DNA of 64,000 nt, taken from positions 10,119,001 through 10,183,000 of the forward strand of contig JAWNZC010000322.1 in the NCBI GenBank assembly GCA_035771165.1, given 5' to 3'. Of the stretch, positions 1 through 10,366 are shown one piece after another (positions within the stretch are counted from its first letter, which is position 1; each line of letters begins with the position of its first letter). This DNA comes from Paragorgia papillata (taxonomy: Eukaryota; Cnidaria; Anthozoa; Scleralcyonacea; Coralliidae). The notes under the pieces were generated by a model, which worked only from the letters and a program-made list of their open reading frames with translations, searched no databases and was not told the DNA's origin. Position numbers and translations under genes: made by a program.

Positions 1-84
1 CCCCTAAAATATAGTGACATACTGAAATAAATCATCAATATAACACGTCTCTGTAGTCAACTATTATCATTAGAAGAGTCGGAA

Positions 85-154
85 GTCAGGGGTCCCTATA
101 GTCAGGGGTCCCTATAGTCAGGGGTCCCTATAGTCAGGGGTCCCTATAGTCAGG
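85..154. repeat. 16-bp tandem repeat, about 4.4 copies
   Basis: Four exact copies of GTCAGGGGTCCCTATA and a partial fifth. The array is bracketed by AGAGTCGG (75-82) and its complement CCGACTCT (155-162), so the block could fold as a stem around the array. It lies in the RTK-A gene, downstream of the exon at 254-294. Confidence 0.9.
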
Positions 155-169
155 ACCGACTCTTTACAG

Positions 170-218
<49 letters not shown>
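170..218. repeat. (TA)n microsatellite
   Basis: An almost pure TA run directly after the 16-bp array. Simple repeat; no function inferred. Confidence 0.9.
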
Positions 219-222
<4 letters not shown>

Positions 223-253
223 ATATAATGTTATTTTTTTTTAAATGTCTTAC

Positions 254-294
254 CAAGTGCTGTTATTTCATAAACAAGAACTCCATAACTCCAT
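254..294 (-). CDS. RTK-A kinase exon, subdomain IX (WSYG)
   Basis: A 41-nt exon between a TATAG acceptor and a GTAAG donor. It starts at codon position 3 and reads WSYGVLVYEITALG after completing the Val of the D-V-W motif left split by the exon at 749-819. This is the start of helix F in tyrosine kinases (usual form DVWSFGVLLWEIFTLG). The RTK-B counterpart at 48776-48816 is also exactly 41 nt in the same phase. The remaining C-lobe exons must lie beyond the left edge, so the gene is incomplete here. Confidence 0.85.
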
Positions 295-399
295 CTATAA
301 TATAAAAGACGTCGTAGCATACAATCACATAAGTAATAATTAAATAAGATGCGTTTTCTTAAGAGAAGAGATCGATATTCTAGTTCGGATATGCATGAA

Positions 400-490
400 A
401 ATTGAGTGAGTGTTCTTCGTGCAATTTTAGTCAGAAAATATTTCTGAGTTTCCAAGCAGGAATCGAACCCACAATCTTCTGACTGCATGT
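400..490 (-). repeat. Possible tRNA-derived SINE remnant (B-box-like)
   Basis: On the minus strand the string GTGGGTTCGATTCCTGC contains a perfect RNA polymerase III B-box core (GGTTCGATTCC). No matching A box at tRNA spacing and no cloverleaf is visible, so this is not an intact tRNA gene. A SINE relic is the likeliest reading. Confidence 0.35.
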
Positions 491-748
491 TTTCGCAAAA
501 TAAATGAATGAATAAATTACATTTGCTAATTTCAATCTACTTTTTGCCAGAGAGTCTGAGATATAAACTCTGTTGTTTTTTTTATTTCATCATATTTTAG
601 TCTGATGAATGATTCCGCTCAAATGAAAACGTTAGTTTTCGTTCCTAAAAATCTTTGGCAGTTTATTACCATTTTGCTTTGCTCTATATAATTATTAAGT
701 TATTATGAACTCATAATATAAGTTATAAGCAATACATAGTATACATAC

Positions 749-819
749 ACATCACTGGCAGTAGTGAAAATACCATTTTCTAAACTTTCCAAAGCCATCC
801 ACTTCACAGGAAGTAGCTT
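749..819 (-). CDS. RTK-A kinase exon, activation-loop end / P+1 loop
   Basis: A 71-nt exon (phase 0 in, two bases out) from a TATTAG acceptor to a GTATGT donor. It reads KLLPVKWMALESLENG, then IFTTASDV. LPVKWM is the diagnostic P+1 signature of tyrosine rather than serine/threonine kinases. The APE position is ALE here. It joins in frame to the exons at 12118-12240 and 254-294. The equivalent RTK-B exon has the same length and phases. Confidence 0.87.
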
Positions 820-937
820 CTAATATAAATATACAAATGTACGGTGAATGAACAGAAAATCCCTCTTAATACAGTATATATAAATACTATAATAAAACCG
901 CTAGTGCATGGGTCTTGTTACGATTTCTGACCTAATT

Positions 938-1300
938 AAAGTGCTGTGAAACGAAAATTAAAAGTTTGCCTTATTTGAAAGAACACTTAAAATGATAGAG
1001 TAACATCTTTTGCAGTTTTTCGTTTCCTTGCTTGGTTCTTGAGATATTTCAGTTTGTTTGATGTGCAAATTAAACATTTTGACGTCACACGTCAAATATA
1101 ATCACTTGAACTGTACATGTTTACTGTTCTGGGCGAAACACACGCACGTGCTTCCTTCGAATTAATTTGGTTTAATAATAGTGTAACGCGTTTTGTTTGT
1201 AATCGTACGCACTGTCGTATGACTGACGACGACAGATTCGTGAGACGGTGGTTAGAGAGTTTGACCGAGTTGCAAGTTGTTAAGCAAGCTTAGTCCTGTT
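938..1300. repeat. TTAA-family repeat end, related to 9900-10080
   Basis: Begins TTAAAGTGCTGTGAAACG and continues through text matching the reverse complement of 9900-10080 (shared: TTATTTGAAAG, TCTTGAGATATTTCAG, TGCAAATTAAACATTTTG). Looks like one end of a TTAA-targeting, piggyBac-like non-autonomous element. The far boundary is not resolved. Confidence 0.5.
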
Positions 1301-1394
1301 ATAAACGAATAAATAAGTCTTTATTAAGTGTTCGTCGTTGTCTGGTTTATTTGATTTTCGGATTGCGTTGATAAATCATTTGGTTGTTGAAGAG

Positions 1395-2052
1395 ACTGCA
1401 GTGACCTGAAAATATACTGAGCTGTATGTGCATTAATACCTGCGAGAGATTAATAACGAGAAAGTAAAGCATGAGGGCAAACTTGCCCGTTAGTTTTAGC
1501 AATGTACACAATATTTCCTCCTCTATACTGGTCGGTTTTGCTCTTCCGAACATGAATTTCGAGGTGCCGATCTTTTATACTAATGTCTGTTGTCTTGAGA
1601 TCTAATAATTAAGTTGCCCTGAAGAGACCTGCAAAACCTAACACAAAAATTAGCGCTGTGCGTAGATCTTTGAGAGGACTATCGGGTGCGGCGTACCGGT
1701 GGTAAATACGTTCAATAATCTTTGGGGAGATCGGCTCTTTTTTGTTGACTGGTTTAGCATAAACTCGCCTCGAGGATTCAACTATGTTTCGGGAAAGTGG
1801 CGTATCGGCAGGGTTTCCACCAGGTGGACTAGGACAGAGGTCGTGAACCCACTTTAAAGCGCAGTAAGAGTGCTGCACGACGTTGTAAGAATTTTTTGTA
1901 GAATGAAGGTGAGAGAGATATAGCAATAGAAGGCTGTTAAAAGGTAAACAAACGGTACGATCGGTTTGTTTGAGATATATTTTGAACTTCCGATAATGAC
2001 TAACATATTTTTGTACGGTGGATTTTGCTCTGGAACGAAGAACTTGATACAC
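1395..2052 (-). pseudogene. DIRS-type tyrosine recombinase, N-terminal half, broken
   Basis: Reads as a DIRS/Ngaro-like tyrosine recombinase. An N-terminal SAM-like core-binding region (SRAKSTVQKYVSHYRKF) is followed by SPKIIERIYHRY and the catalytic-domain opening FVLGFAGLFRA, whose Arg is the first catalytic residue. A TAA stop then interrupts the frame at about 1609. The same frame continues through LDLKTTDISIKDRHLE and VRKSKTDQYRGGNIVY to about 1395. The HxxR and Tyr catalytic positions are missing. On the minus strand it lies downstream of the RT at 4.2-5.4 kb, the usual order for DIRS elements. Probably the same element, but not proven. Confidence 0.7.
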
Positions 2053-2060
2053 TATATTTT

Positions 2061-2324
2061 TCCTGAAATCTTTGTTCGTTTCTCCCCAAGAGGAAGAATC
2101 AACGAGATCCTAATAAAGAAATAAAAAACGTAAAAGACTGAAACGAACTCGTTCTCACTAACGGCCTTTCTAAAAGGGAACGAAAAATTCCGACAAATCT
2201 GTTGCGATCTATGGCCACCCGATTGGAAGTATGTGAACGCGTATTTTTTTTTTAACTCTTGAACAGTGTGGGGCATGTAGTAAATCTTTTGAGCATCCGC
2301 TTTGTCTACGCCATCCGGCTGCAC
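2061..2324 (-). other. Short unrecognised reading frame beside the recombinase
   Basis: An 80-90-residue open stretch (KADAQKIYYMPHTVQELKKK) lies just upstream of the recombinase on the same strand. I recognise no family. It may be element sequence or a chance ORF. The rest of 2325-2455 shows nothing I can name. Confidence 0.2.
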
Positions 2325-2455
2325 GTCCGACTGTATACATGGTAGTAAATAATTAATCTTACAATCTTGCGCCCACTATAATCACTAACCAGCATCATAA
2401 AACATACATACGTTTTAAGGCGGGACAATTGCGACCGGGACGTTTCACAACACAG

Positions 2456-2660
2456 CTACACTGCAAAACCTCCAATTATTGCCAAGATAATTTTTCTTGT
2501 TTTGAGATTTTATTTCTTGTTTTAAGATATTTAATCTTGTTTTAAGACAAAATATCTTGTCAAGAAACCGCAGTAAGATTATTATCTTGCAAACGGGACA
2601 AGAAAATCTTAAAACAAGTATTTTTTTCTTAAAACAAGTTTTTGGGAATTTGCAGTGTAG
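2456..2660. mobile_element. 205-bp MITE with CACTGCAAA termini
   Basis: Terminal inverted repeats CTACACTGCAAA and TTTGCAGTGTAG. If the element starts at CACTGC, both ends are flanked by TA, giving a TA target duplication. The interior is made of TTCTTGTTTTAAGAT-type motifs in both orientations and is palindromic. No coding capacity. Confidence 0.75.
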
Positions 2661-3062
2661 AAAGATGTAAAAACCACAGAATAACAGAGAAATAAATATA
2701 ATTTATTTTACGTATTATAACGTATTATAAGAGATGCTGCATGTCCTCCTACTAACCGCTATCGCTCATTTGTATCGAATAAACAGCTTAAGAATCAAAA
2801 TAAATACTCGAAACGGTACCGTCATATCGCCCCGGTTAGGCGGGACAGAGCATTTACATGGCGAAAATTGTCCCACACAAGCCGGGATCCCATGGGATGA
2901 AAAACGTCCCGGCAAACATCTTTCCATATAAACGGAACGGTATAAATATGAGAGATATACATGCATGGTGAGATCCCGTTCAACGTCCCGTCCCGGCAAA
3001 CGTCCCGTCCTGCCTCCCATGTAAACAGCCCCTATAAAAGAGGAAGTCGTCAACGTAAAGTC
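2661..3062. other. Repeat-like spacer upstream of hAT fragment
   Basis: Contains several GGCGGGAC / GTCCCG / CGTCCCGGCAAAC motifs in both orientations (2818-3020), probably hAT-derived terminal sequence. I see no gene. Confidence 0.35.
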
Positions 3063-3387
3063 AATCCATCACGCTCATTTTGGAGATAAAGTATTGACCC
3101 CGCACAATCTCCTGAACAAAATCAGTGAATTTAACCTCGATGAGATATTTGGAAACGCATGCGTAGCCCTCTGGATCTTCTGCACCCTGCCAGTAACTGT
3201 TGCATCAGCAGAGCGCTCATTCAGCATGCTAAATCTGATCAAAAACTTTATGCGAAGTACGATGACGCAGGATAGGCTGAACGACCTTGCTGTTCTTAGT
3301 ATAGAGAGTGACTTGACGAGAAAAGTTGACTTTACTAGTGTAATTGACACGTTTGTCCTTAAAAAATCCCGTAAGGCGACATTTTAA
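3063..3387 (+). pseudogene. hAT transposase C-terminal dimerisation domain (fragment)
   Basis: An open frame ends at a TAA at 3385-3387 and contains the classic hAT C-terminal signature: ALWIFCTLPVTVASAERSFS, LIKNFMRSTMTQDRLNDLAV and LSIESDL. In hAT transposases this segment mediates dimerisation (Dimer_Tnp_hAT). Only about 100 residues remain; the catalytic DDE part and BED finger are absent. It is on the strand opposite the DIRS pieces, so it is a separate insertion. Confidence 0.85.
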
Positions 3388-4100
3388 TTTGAGAACTGAT
3401 AACTCCTTTATTAAGTCCTGAACATTCTAAATTCCTAGACGGTTAGGCTCTATAGTTATTCACCGTACGTATAAGATCGTCTCTGATAAGGTATTAGTTA
3501 CTGTATACATTTAATACACCAAGCTATTTCAGAATCAGAATATGTACATGTTGTTTTGACCGGAAGATTTAAAAGAATATTGCTGGAATATATTCGCAAT
3601 TTCCTTTTGTGTTGTATGTTAATTTTAGATTCAAATAATTTAGATTTTGGAAACTAGTCAATAAATGCATATTGATGTTAAAAAATTGACACAATCAGCC
3701 TCGAGTCCAGCCATTGTGTAAAGGAACGTGGACTCACACAAAAGTAGGCATCGTCAAATTGAGTCCAACAGCGAGCCTGGTCCTCTGAAATCTGAGACGT
3801 TAGGGGCCCGCGAGACTACCTTGTGCATCGCTAAGTATGCAAGCCAGCCGGCTGAACATAACGACAAATCACAGCATTTCAAATAAATGACTGAGTTAAA
3901 AACAAAAAACACGAAACCCATGTTGTCAATAAGCAATTTTTTAATCACATCAATGGTCTATAGAGAATTCCGACCAATCACACAATCTCAAAGTGTTCTC
4001 ATATACAGTGACTATTATCGATAGCCTAAGTGTCATTCCTTACATTGCGAAAAATCGAGACGGCATGCTACGATAGATCCAGTCCACGCAGGAGAACCCA
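3388..4100. other. No gene recognised
   Basis: AT-rich, with an unremarkable minus-strand open stretch at 3754-3948. The right part may be downstream sequence of the DIRS pol. Confidence 0.4.
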
Positions 4101-4239
4101 ATAGAGAATTGGTGTTCGACCCATGCCGCAATGCGGTATTGCCTTTATAACAAATTGGATTACTTACATGTGTAAAGCGCGATATAAGTAAAGGCCAAAA
4201 AGGTGCCGAATGCCAAAAAGGGACTATACTAGAGTGCCT

Positions 4240-5350
4240 CCTGCTTTACTTTGAAACATGAAAATGATAGCTTGCGATGCTATAACGACTGGCGACACTA
4301 CCAAACAATTTTCTTGCCCCCAACTCTGGAAGAAAGCATCGACCCCTGAGGTACTTGGATTCCAAAACCTTGAGAAAAATCGTGAAACCTTACAGTTTTG
4401 ATAACTTGCAAAACAATCTAATGAATGCGGGTCAAATTTTTCTTCTATATCTTGAAAAACCGCGGGGTCAAGTTCCCAGTCATCAAAATCAATGACTTCC
4501 CCTTGACTTTGACCCCTTGACTTGCATCAGAATAAATTATATCGTTCATTAGCCTGCTTTAGGTTTGTTTTCCAAAACTCGAACTCAAGAATGCAGTAGT
4601 CATCGAGTTGAAAAGGGGTATCCCAGTCCTGTGCGCTAACCACGGACAATTGAGAATGGCGCCATTGGCGGGTCATAATCCTTGCAAGGTTTTGCGTTAC
4701 TGGTCCCGTAGATACTATTGTTCCTACAATACTAGCTAGTTTTCTGGCTGATATGTGTGGGTCGCTTAGTGTTTTCTGTAAGTCCTGAAGGATAGACTCA
4801 ATCCTGTGAGGAGAAATCGTGATTTTTCCAACAAGGCCATTCCATTGAATGTCCCAACCAGTCGACCTCTTGTGTCGGCTGCCATACACACTTATCTTGG
4901 TTGGGTAAAAAACCTGACTCATGCAAATCGGATTGAATAATACTAGAATTCTGTTCGCTAGTAACTGGGTCTCTCTCCATGTCAATCCCGTCATCGAGAT
5001 ACACTATGCTGCTGATACCTTGGGCACGCCAGTGTTTGACTAAAGGACGGACAAGTTTTGTAAATATATATGGAGCAGATGGCAAGTCAAAAAGCAGGAC
5101 GGTAAACATAAAATACTTTCTTTCTTCATCAGCTGTTGACCAGGCAAAGCCTAAGAATGGTTGATGATCTCTAAATATGTCCAAATGATGGTAGCCACTT
5201 TTTACCTCAAATTTCGAACTAGGCTTTTGAAAATAGATTAAGCCACTCCCAGCCCGCCAATCATCAAACTTAATTTTTTGCTTGTAAATATGTTTGTTCA
5301 CATATCTTAAATCAAGGATCAGACGCTTTTTCCCTTTGTTTTGTTGTATT
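4240..5350 (-). pseudogene. DIRS-type reverse transcriptase / RNase H, frameshifted
   Basis: In minus-strand order: KKRLILDLRYVN (RT motif 1), FEVKSGYHHLDI (motif A), LLFDLPSAPYIFTKL (motif B), SIVYLDDGID (motif C, YLDD catalytic aspartates) and GFLPNQDKCVWQP. A shift at about 4850 moves the frame to SRKLASIVGTIVSTG (thumb/connection). A second shift at about 4530 leads to IYSDASQ (RNase H first Asp). HSLDCFASYQN and FFSRFWNPS then match the DIRS/Ngaro region after RNase H. The two shifts make it a pseudogene. Confidence 0.82.
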
Positions 5351-5757
5351 GAGACCGACAGGGGATTATACTAACTGCTATGAGCTGTTTTTGAGGAGCT
5401 TGTACAACCCGCCCAAAAACTAACAATTCGTTTATCGATTCTGTTACAAATGCTTGGTGTTGTAAAGCTGAACGATTGTTTGCAAACGATGCTCTCAGGG
5501 GAGTTTGGAAAAAGGGTATCTTATAGCCGTCTTTGATACAGTCTATGATGAAAGCCTATGCCTGAATATGTTCCCAAAAGGCTATATGCTCTGTTAATCT
5601 ACCTTTAACTTGCAAAGAAGCGCGCGACTCCTCATTATTTACGTATTCAACCAAAGAAGACTTAAGTTGGCTGTGTACCAGTAAAACGTCATCATAATCA
5701 TCACAGTTCTCATCATGTAAACGTTCATCTCGTCACATTGATTGGGCAACACGGTCT
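5351..5757 (-). other. DIRS inter-domain region
   Basis: Lies between the gag zinc knuckle and the RT core on the same strand. Short blocks can be read in alternating frames, but no uninterrupted ORF exists. Probably degraded pol N-terminus. Confidence 0.4.
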
Positions 5758-5909
5758 TCACTTCCCCCCGGACGTGGGGGCCTTGAATGGGACCCTGGGC
5801 CTCGATTGGGACCCTGGACGTCGCAGGTCGAGACTTCTGCACGTGGCGCTCCAATGTCCCTGTTTCCCACATCGGAAACACAAGTCAGTTGCGTTAGGCA
5901 GTCGACGGC
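5758..5909 (-). CDS. DIRS-like gag exon 2, CCHC zinc knuckle
   Basis: After a strong acceptor (TTATTTCAG) the frame reads GRRLPNATDLCFRCGKQG then HWSATCRS, a CX2CX4HX4C zinc knuckle typical of nucleic-acid-binding gag proteins. A proline/arginine-rich tail follows and a TGA stop. Phase agrees with the donor at 8544: CGA G|GC gives Arg-Gly. It belongs with exon 1 at 8544-9105. Confidence 0.65.
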
Positions 5910-6093
5910 CTGAAATAAGAAAACAAACGACAGCAAAGAAGAATCTCCAAGACACAAAATAAGTGAAAAACAATTAAACAAAACAAAAAACCAACATAAA
6001 CAAACAAAAAAAAATAGGGGAAAATACGTATATTATACACATAATATACAAATTTTCTTACAAATTTTCGGCGAGGTCTGTTGTCGAATGCTA

Positions 6094-8279
6094 GACTACA
6101 GGGGCGGATCTAGCGTTAGTCAAATAAGTCAGACGACTAAGGTAAAAAAAATAGCGATTGCAAAAAAACGTCCGGTTAAAAACGACGTAATAGCAGCGAG
6201 AACAATTGCGGAAAATGTAATTCGTCACCAGGACCATTTGCGGGAAGGCGCGCGGACGTTTTATACCTCCTGGTGGCACTGATTAGGTTTGCCGAATTTG
6301 GCAGCCATTTTGACTTATTTACCCCGTTTTAGCCACTCTGATTGGTCAAAACAAGGTAAATTCTGAGCACCGATTGGTTTGCCGTATCTGGCAGCCATTT
6401 TGACTTATTTGACCCGATTTAGCCATTCTCATTGATTGAACACGGCTTGCTCCAAATCTCGACTGATTTACCTCAAATTGAGCAATCTGATTGGCTATGT
6501 AGAACCTTGACTACCTTGCCAGCCACCAAGTGTGCGATCTGTTTGCCTCGATCATGGCTTCTACAAGCATATTTGATCGCGCGCGATCAGCTTTAAAAAG
6601 AAACAACAAGGTGTTATTGCGACAAATATATGCATCGATTTCATCTGAAAGCGTCATGGTTTGTCGAGTTCTCGGTAACTAAAGAAGAATATTTTCTCAA
6701 GACTGCTTTACCTAATATAAATACCTCAACACATGAAGCCGTGAAGGGCATTCTCTCGCTCAAAAAGTCCAAGGCAAGTTTAATTTAAAATGTTTTCATA
6801 TATTCATTATGATTGGTGTTTATGAAGCTGTCCGACGCAATAGTGCTGTATTGCTTTCAATTCTTGAGGTCATATATAACTGGTCTCGGAGCGCGAAAAT
6901 GTTTATGAATTTATCAGCTATTTACATTGTTGCGCTTTCGAAAGGCAGCTTGAGATACGTGAAATATCTGACAACACGATTCATAATTCCCGTGTTTATG
7001 GTCGTTCTACGATATAAAAGATTGCTAGATTTGTTAAATTTATTCAGGGTTTTGGTTTCAATATCAAAATACGTCTGGCTGCGAGCATGCAAGTTAGGGT
7101 TTTCCCTGTATTTGTGTAAAATCTGTGTCCTCATTTGAACTCGGTAAACAGTCGTAATTTATAAGGTTTAGAGTAGGTAATGAGAACCACACGGGTGTTA
7201 AAGTAGCGTGATAGCAGATATAAGGAAGTAAATCGTCGACGGAGATATTTGATTTTATACTAACAAAGCGCAAATGAATATTAGCTCATTAGCCTGTGGC
7301 TATATACATATTTATTTGATCAACAACATCAATACCAGCTTTGGTATATAGGATACAAACGTGACACTAACTACAACTACATGACATACATATTACATAT
7401 ATATAAAGTTAATTTCTATTATCTACGTTAAGTTATCAAAAATTGTTAAAACATCGAAACAGTATTTCCCTGCCAAAGCCATAACTGTTCTGTCTTGCAT
7501 AGACATAAGGTACATAAAAATATCTTGGGAATTAAACAATTTGAATGAACTATTTACTTTATATAGGTTATCAATAAAATTTACTCTGAGATCGGCGAAC
7601 TTTGTGTTTGTACATGACGTTAAAAAGTGTTCTTCATTCCCAATCTCGTTAAGATCGCAATGTTTACATAGTCTATTACTGTACGAAACATTGCTGTATC
7701 GACCAGTTTCAACAGGTAATCTATGAGCTGAAATCCTTAATTTTGTGACAGCTTGACGGTGTTTGAAATTGTGAATTTCAGAAAGGTATTTTTCACAACC
7801 AAAGTTAGTTTTCAGTTTTTTGAAAATTCTTAACTTGCCATTGTTTTCACCCTGTTGAATCTGTTCTTTCCAGTATTCAATAAAATATTCTTGTATTTTA
7901 TTTTTCAAGTAATGGCAAAAATTTCCTTGTTCTTTTTTTTCTTGTTTTTTATATATGTTGCGTATCAAATGACGCGAACCAAGGCTGTTAGACATGCAGT
8001 ATAAAATTACATAAAGAATTATAAATAAGGTTTCAGAAACAAGAATGATGCGTATACGTAATAACGTAGCAATGTGCATCATACTTTGGGACACAAGGCG
8101 CCATTAAAAACATGTTTTAAGACTTTTAAAATTGTGCTCAAAATTGCTGTCAGAGTGCGGGAAACGCCGTTTCAGAGACCCAAATTTTAAAAATTTCCCA
8201 GGGGGGCGCATGTCCTAAAAATGTGGAGTTCAACAAATTTGACTAAGGTATAAATATTCCTAGATCCGCCCCTGGACTA
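6094..8279. mobile_element. 2.2-kb TIR DNA element, 5-bp target duplication
   Basis: Starts CAGGGGCGGATCTAG at 6099 and ends with the complement CTAGATCCGCCCCTG at 8274. Both sides are flanked by GACTA (6094-6098 and 8275-8279). It sits in the predicted intron of the DIRS-like gag, so it is younger. Inside are two related blocks with CAGCCATTTTGACTTATTT (about 6285-6360 and 6370-6440) and a non-LTR RT fragment at 7423-7960. No transposase is visible, so it is probably non-autonomous. I cannot assign the superfamily. Confidence 0.8.
7423..7960 (-). pseudogene. Non-LTR retrotransposon C-terminus with RT-type zinc finger
   Basis: The frame contains HRQAVTKLRISAHRLPVETG, RLCKHCDLNEIGNEEHFL and TSCTNTKFADLR. 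This is the zf-RVT-like CX2C...H...C module at the C-terminus of many non-LTR ORF2 proteins. No RT core precedes it, so it is a 5'-truncated relic. It is inside the TIR element and ends in TAACTT near 7430. Confidence 0.75.
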
Positions 8280-8282
8280 AGT

Positions 8283-8404
8283 GCTAAGTTATATACTATG
8301 CCTGAATTCCCAGGGATTCACACATGCAAATGCACTGCGTTCATTTGCATGGGTACACCCATGCCACGCTTCTTCCGAAGGAAATACATTTTCCTTCTAC
8401 CTCA
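8283..8404. repeat. Direct repeat copy 1 (pair with 9204-9305)
   Basis: About 100 bp nearly identical to 9204-9305; shared strings include CAGGGATTCACACATGCAAA and CATGCCACGCTTCTTCC. The copies flank gag exon 1, one in the predicted intron and one upstream of the start codon. They could be internal repeats of the DIRS element or a local duplication. Confidence 0.7.
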
Positions 8405-8543
8405 CTACGTTCGTACGAAGGAAAAACATTTTCCTTCTCCAATTCGCTAAGGCATTGAAGATACACAATGTGTAGATGGTAGGCTGCGTGGAAGCACTTG
8501 CCTACCACGCTGATATACAAAGAAAGGGCACATGAATAATTAC

Positions 8544-9105
8544 CTCGAAAAAGCAGCTTATCGTCACGAAGACGCCAATTAACGTAACTGGAAGACGAGG
8601 ATGGTATTCGACTTTTTTGCTTCTTGGCAAAGTCTTGTTTCTTCTTACGAAGGGTCCTCTCTTGAGCTTTCTTGATTCGCTTTTCATCATCTGAGTCACT
8701 GGCGAGCTCTTCTGCCTTATACTCTTTCACCGCAAGCCAACACGCTTCACTCTTGTCAGCAAGCTTTATCTTCTTTTGACGTTGTTGTATTGTCTTCTTT
8801 AAACTTTCTAACTTGTGTAAACCACCCCCAAAATTTTCTTGGTTCAATAGGTCGGTCGTTTCTTCGACGATCCCCTGGAGCTCACTGTTGAAAAGGAACT
8901 GGTCTTTATTCCCTGGAAATTTTAGAAGCTGTCCTTCTGCTTGTCTTTCTAATTTGTGCGTACGCGTGGTCGTCTCCGAAGTTAAGCCAGTAGCCAAACG
9001 TTCTAGCTTTTGGTCTAAATATACTTTGATTTTATCAAAGACTTGGTTCGTAAGATCTGCACGTCCTTCCGTTGAAGTTTCTTGTTCGTGGTCTGATGAG
9101 GACAT
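8544..9105 (-). CDS. DIRS-like gag exon 1
   Basis: Begins ATG at 9105 (MSSSDHEQETSTEGRADL). The protein is charged and largely helical: FDKIKVYLDQKLERLATGL, FPGNKDQFLFNSELQGIVEE, LHKLESLKKTIQQRQKK, then a lysine/arginine-rich segment and a serine run. A GTAATT donor follows CGA-G at 8544, and reading through hits unrelated repeat sequence. Splicing to 5909 puts the zinc knuckle in frame and gives a gag of about 238 residues. Assigned as gag from its position upstream of a DIRS RT and its zinc knuckle. Confidence 0.65.
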
Positions 9106-9203
9106 GCTCTAGAAGGTCTACAAGACTACAAATTTTCGGCGAGGTCTGTTGTCGAAGGCTAGTGCTACACGTGATGAATTCACTGGCTTAATACTCTTCT
9201 TAG

Positions 9204-9305
9204 TTATATACTATACCTGAATCCCCAGGGATTCACACATGCAAATGCCCTGCGTTCATTTGCATGGGTATACCCATGCCACGCTTCTTCCAAAGGAAAA
9301 TACAT
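9204..9305. repeat. Direct repeat copy 2 (pair with 8283-8404)
   Basis: See 8283-8404. Upstream at 9127-9165 the string TTTTCGGCGAGGTCTGTTGT also repeats the flank at 6066-6085, so the duplicated block extends in patches. Confidence 0.7.
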
Positions 9306-9585
9306 AGTGCTCTCGTACCAAAATTATGCAAAAATATTTGCATAAAATAAGGATAATGGCGCAATCAAACATTTCTTCTACACGGAGAATATTGCGGTCT
9401 GATTTTTATTAATTTCTCATCCACATTTTGACTAAATTCAACCAAGATTTATTGGATTGGTCGTTGGTCTATGGCCAACCCTGCTGCAAACTTTCATGAA
9501 AATCGGTGTAATAGTTTATGAGATATCCTGCACGACGACAGACAATTAACAAACCAACAGACAAACAAACAAACAAACAGAGGTA

Positions 9586-9591
<6 letters not shown>

Positions 9592-9675
<84 letters not shown>
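9592..9675. repeat. (TA)n microsatellite, about 84 bp
   Basis: A pure TA run preceded by AACAAACAAACAAACAG. Likely polymorphic. Confidence 0.95.
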
Positions 9676-9677
<2 letters not shown>

Positions 9678-9699
9678 CTTACTGTCGTTTGCACCTAAG

Positions 9700-10080
9700 T
9701 GGAAACATCGCCCGTCAAAACATGTTTAAAACATGTTCAAAAGTTAACCGTTTTGAAATTGACACCGTGGAATTGCCAAGACGTGATTGGCTAAGAGCAC
9801 AAACAGCATGGACGATAGTAACGAAGGGGAACATAATATATTTCCAACGATAACTTTTATGTTTGACGTTGAAATAGAACATGTTTTTACGGGCGGTGTT
9901 TGCACTAAGGTGCAAGCGGCTGTATTATGCGCATGTGACAACAAAATGTTTAATTTGCATATCAAACAACCTGAAATATCTCAAGAACGAAGCACGGAAG
10001 CGAAAAACTCCAAAAGATGTTACCTTGTTATTTTAAATATTCCTTCAAATAAGACAAACTTAATTTTCGTATCATAGCCA
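9700..10080. repeat. TTAA-family repeat, partner of 938-1300
   Basis: The reverse complement matches 938-1300 over several blocks (CTTATTTGAAGGAA, TCTTGAGATATTTCAG, TGCAAATTAAACATTTTG). No coding content accepted. Confidence 0.5.
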
Positions 10081-10266
10081 TACAGAACATCGTAATGGTT
10101 GTCATTCTGCAACTCATTTCGGAAGTCGTACCGTTTTTCGTAATTTCCGTAAATTATTCTCTTTTTTGAAACTAAATGATAACAATAAATAAAACAAAGA
10201 AAGAAAACAGACAAATAGAGCAAAAACGGCAACAAACCAACACAAATCTGATTAAGGAAATAAAAA

Positions 10267-10366
10267 TTACAAACAAACAAACAAACAAACAAACAAACAA
10301 ACAAACAAACAAACAAACAAACAAACAAACAAACAAACAAACAAACAAACAAACAAACAAACAAAA
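10267..10366. repeat. (CAAA)n microsatellite, about 100 bp
   Basis: About 25 uninterrupted ACAA units. Apparent long ORFs on both strands here (FVCL or KQTN repeats) are repeat translations, not genes. Confidence 0.95.

Noticed and set aside
400..490. Functional tRNA gene on the minus strand
   Set aside because: The B box is present, but there is no A box or acceptor stem pairing.
578..630. CTGATGA...GAAAAC string resembling a hammerhead core
   Set aside because: Only about three pairs can form in stem II and no Penelope sequence is adjacent, unlike 46744-46790.
6809..7138. 110-codon plus-strand ORF inside the 2.2-kb TIR element
   Set aside because: No transposase motif and hydrophobic low-information content; probably chance.
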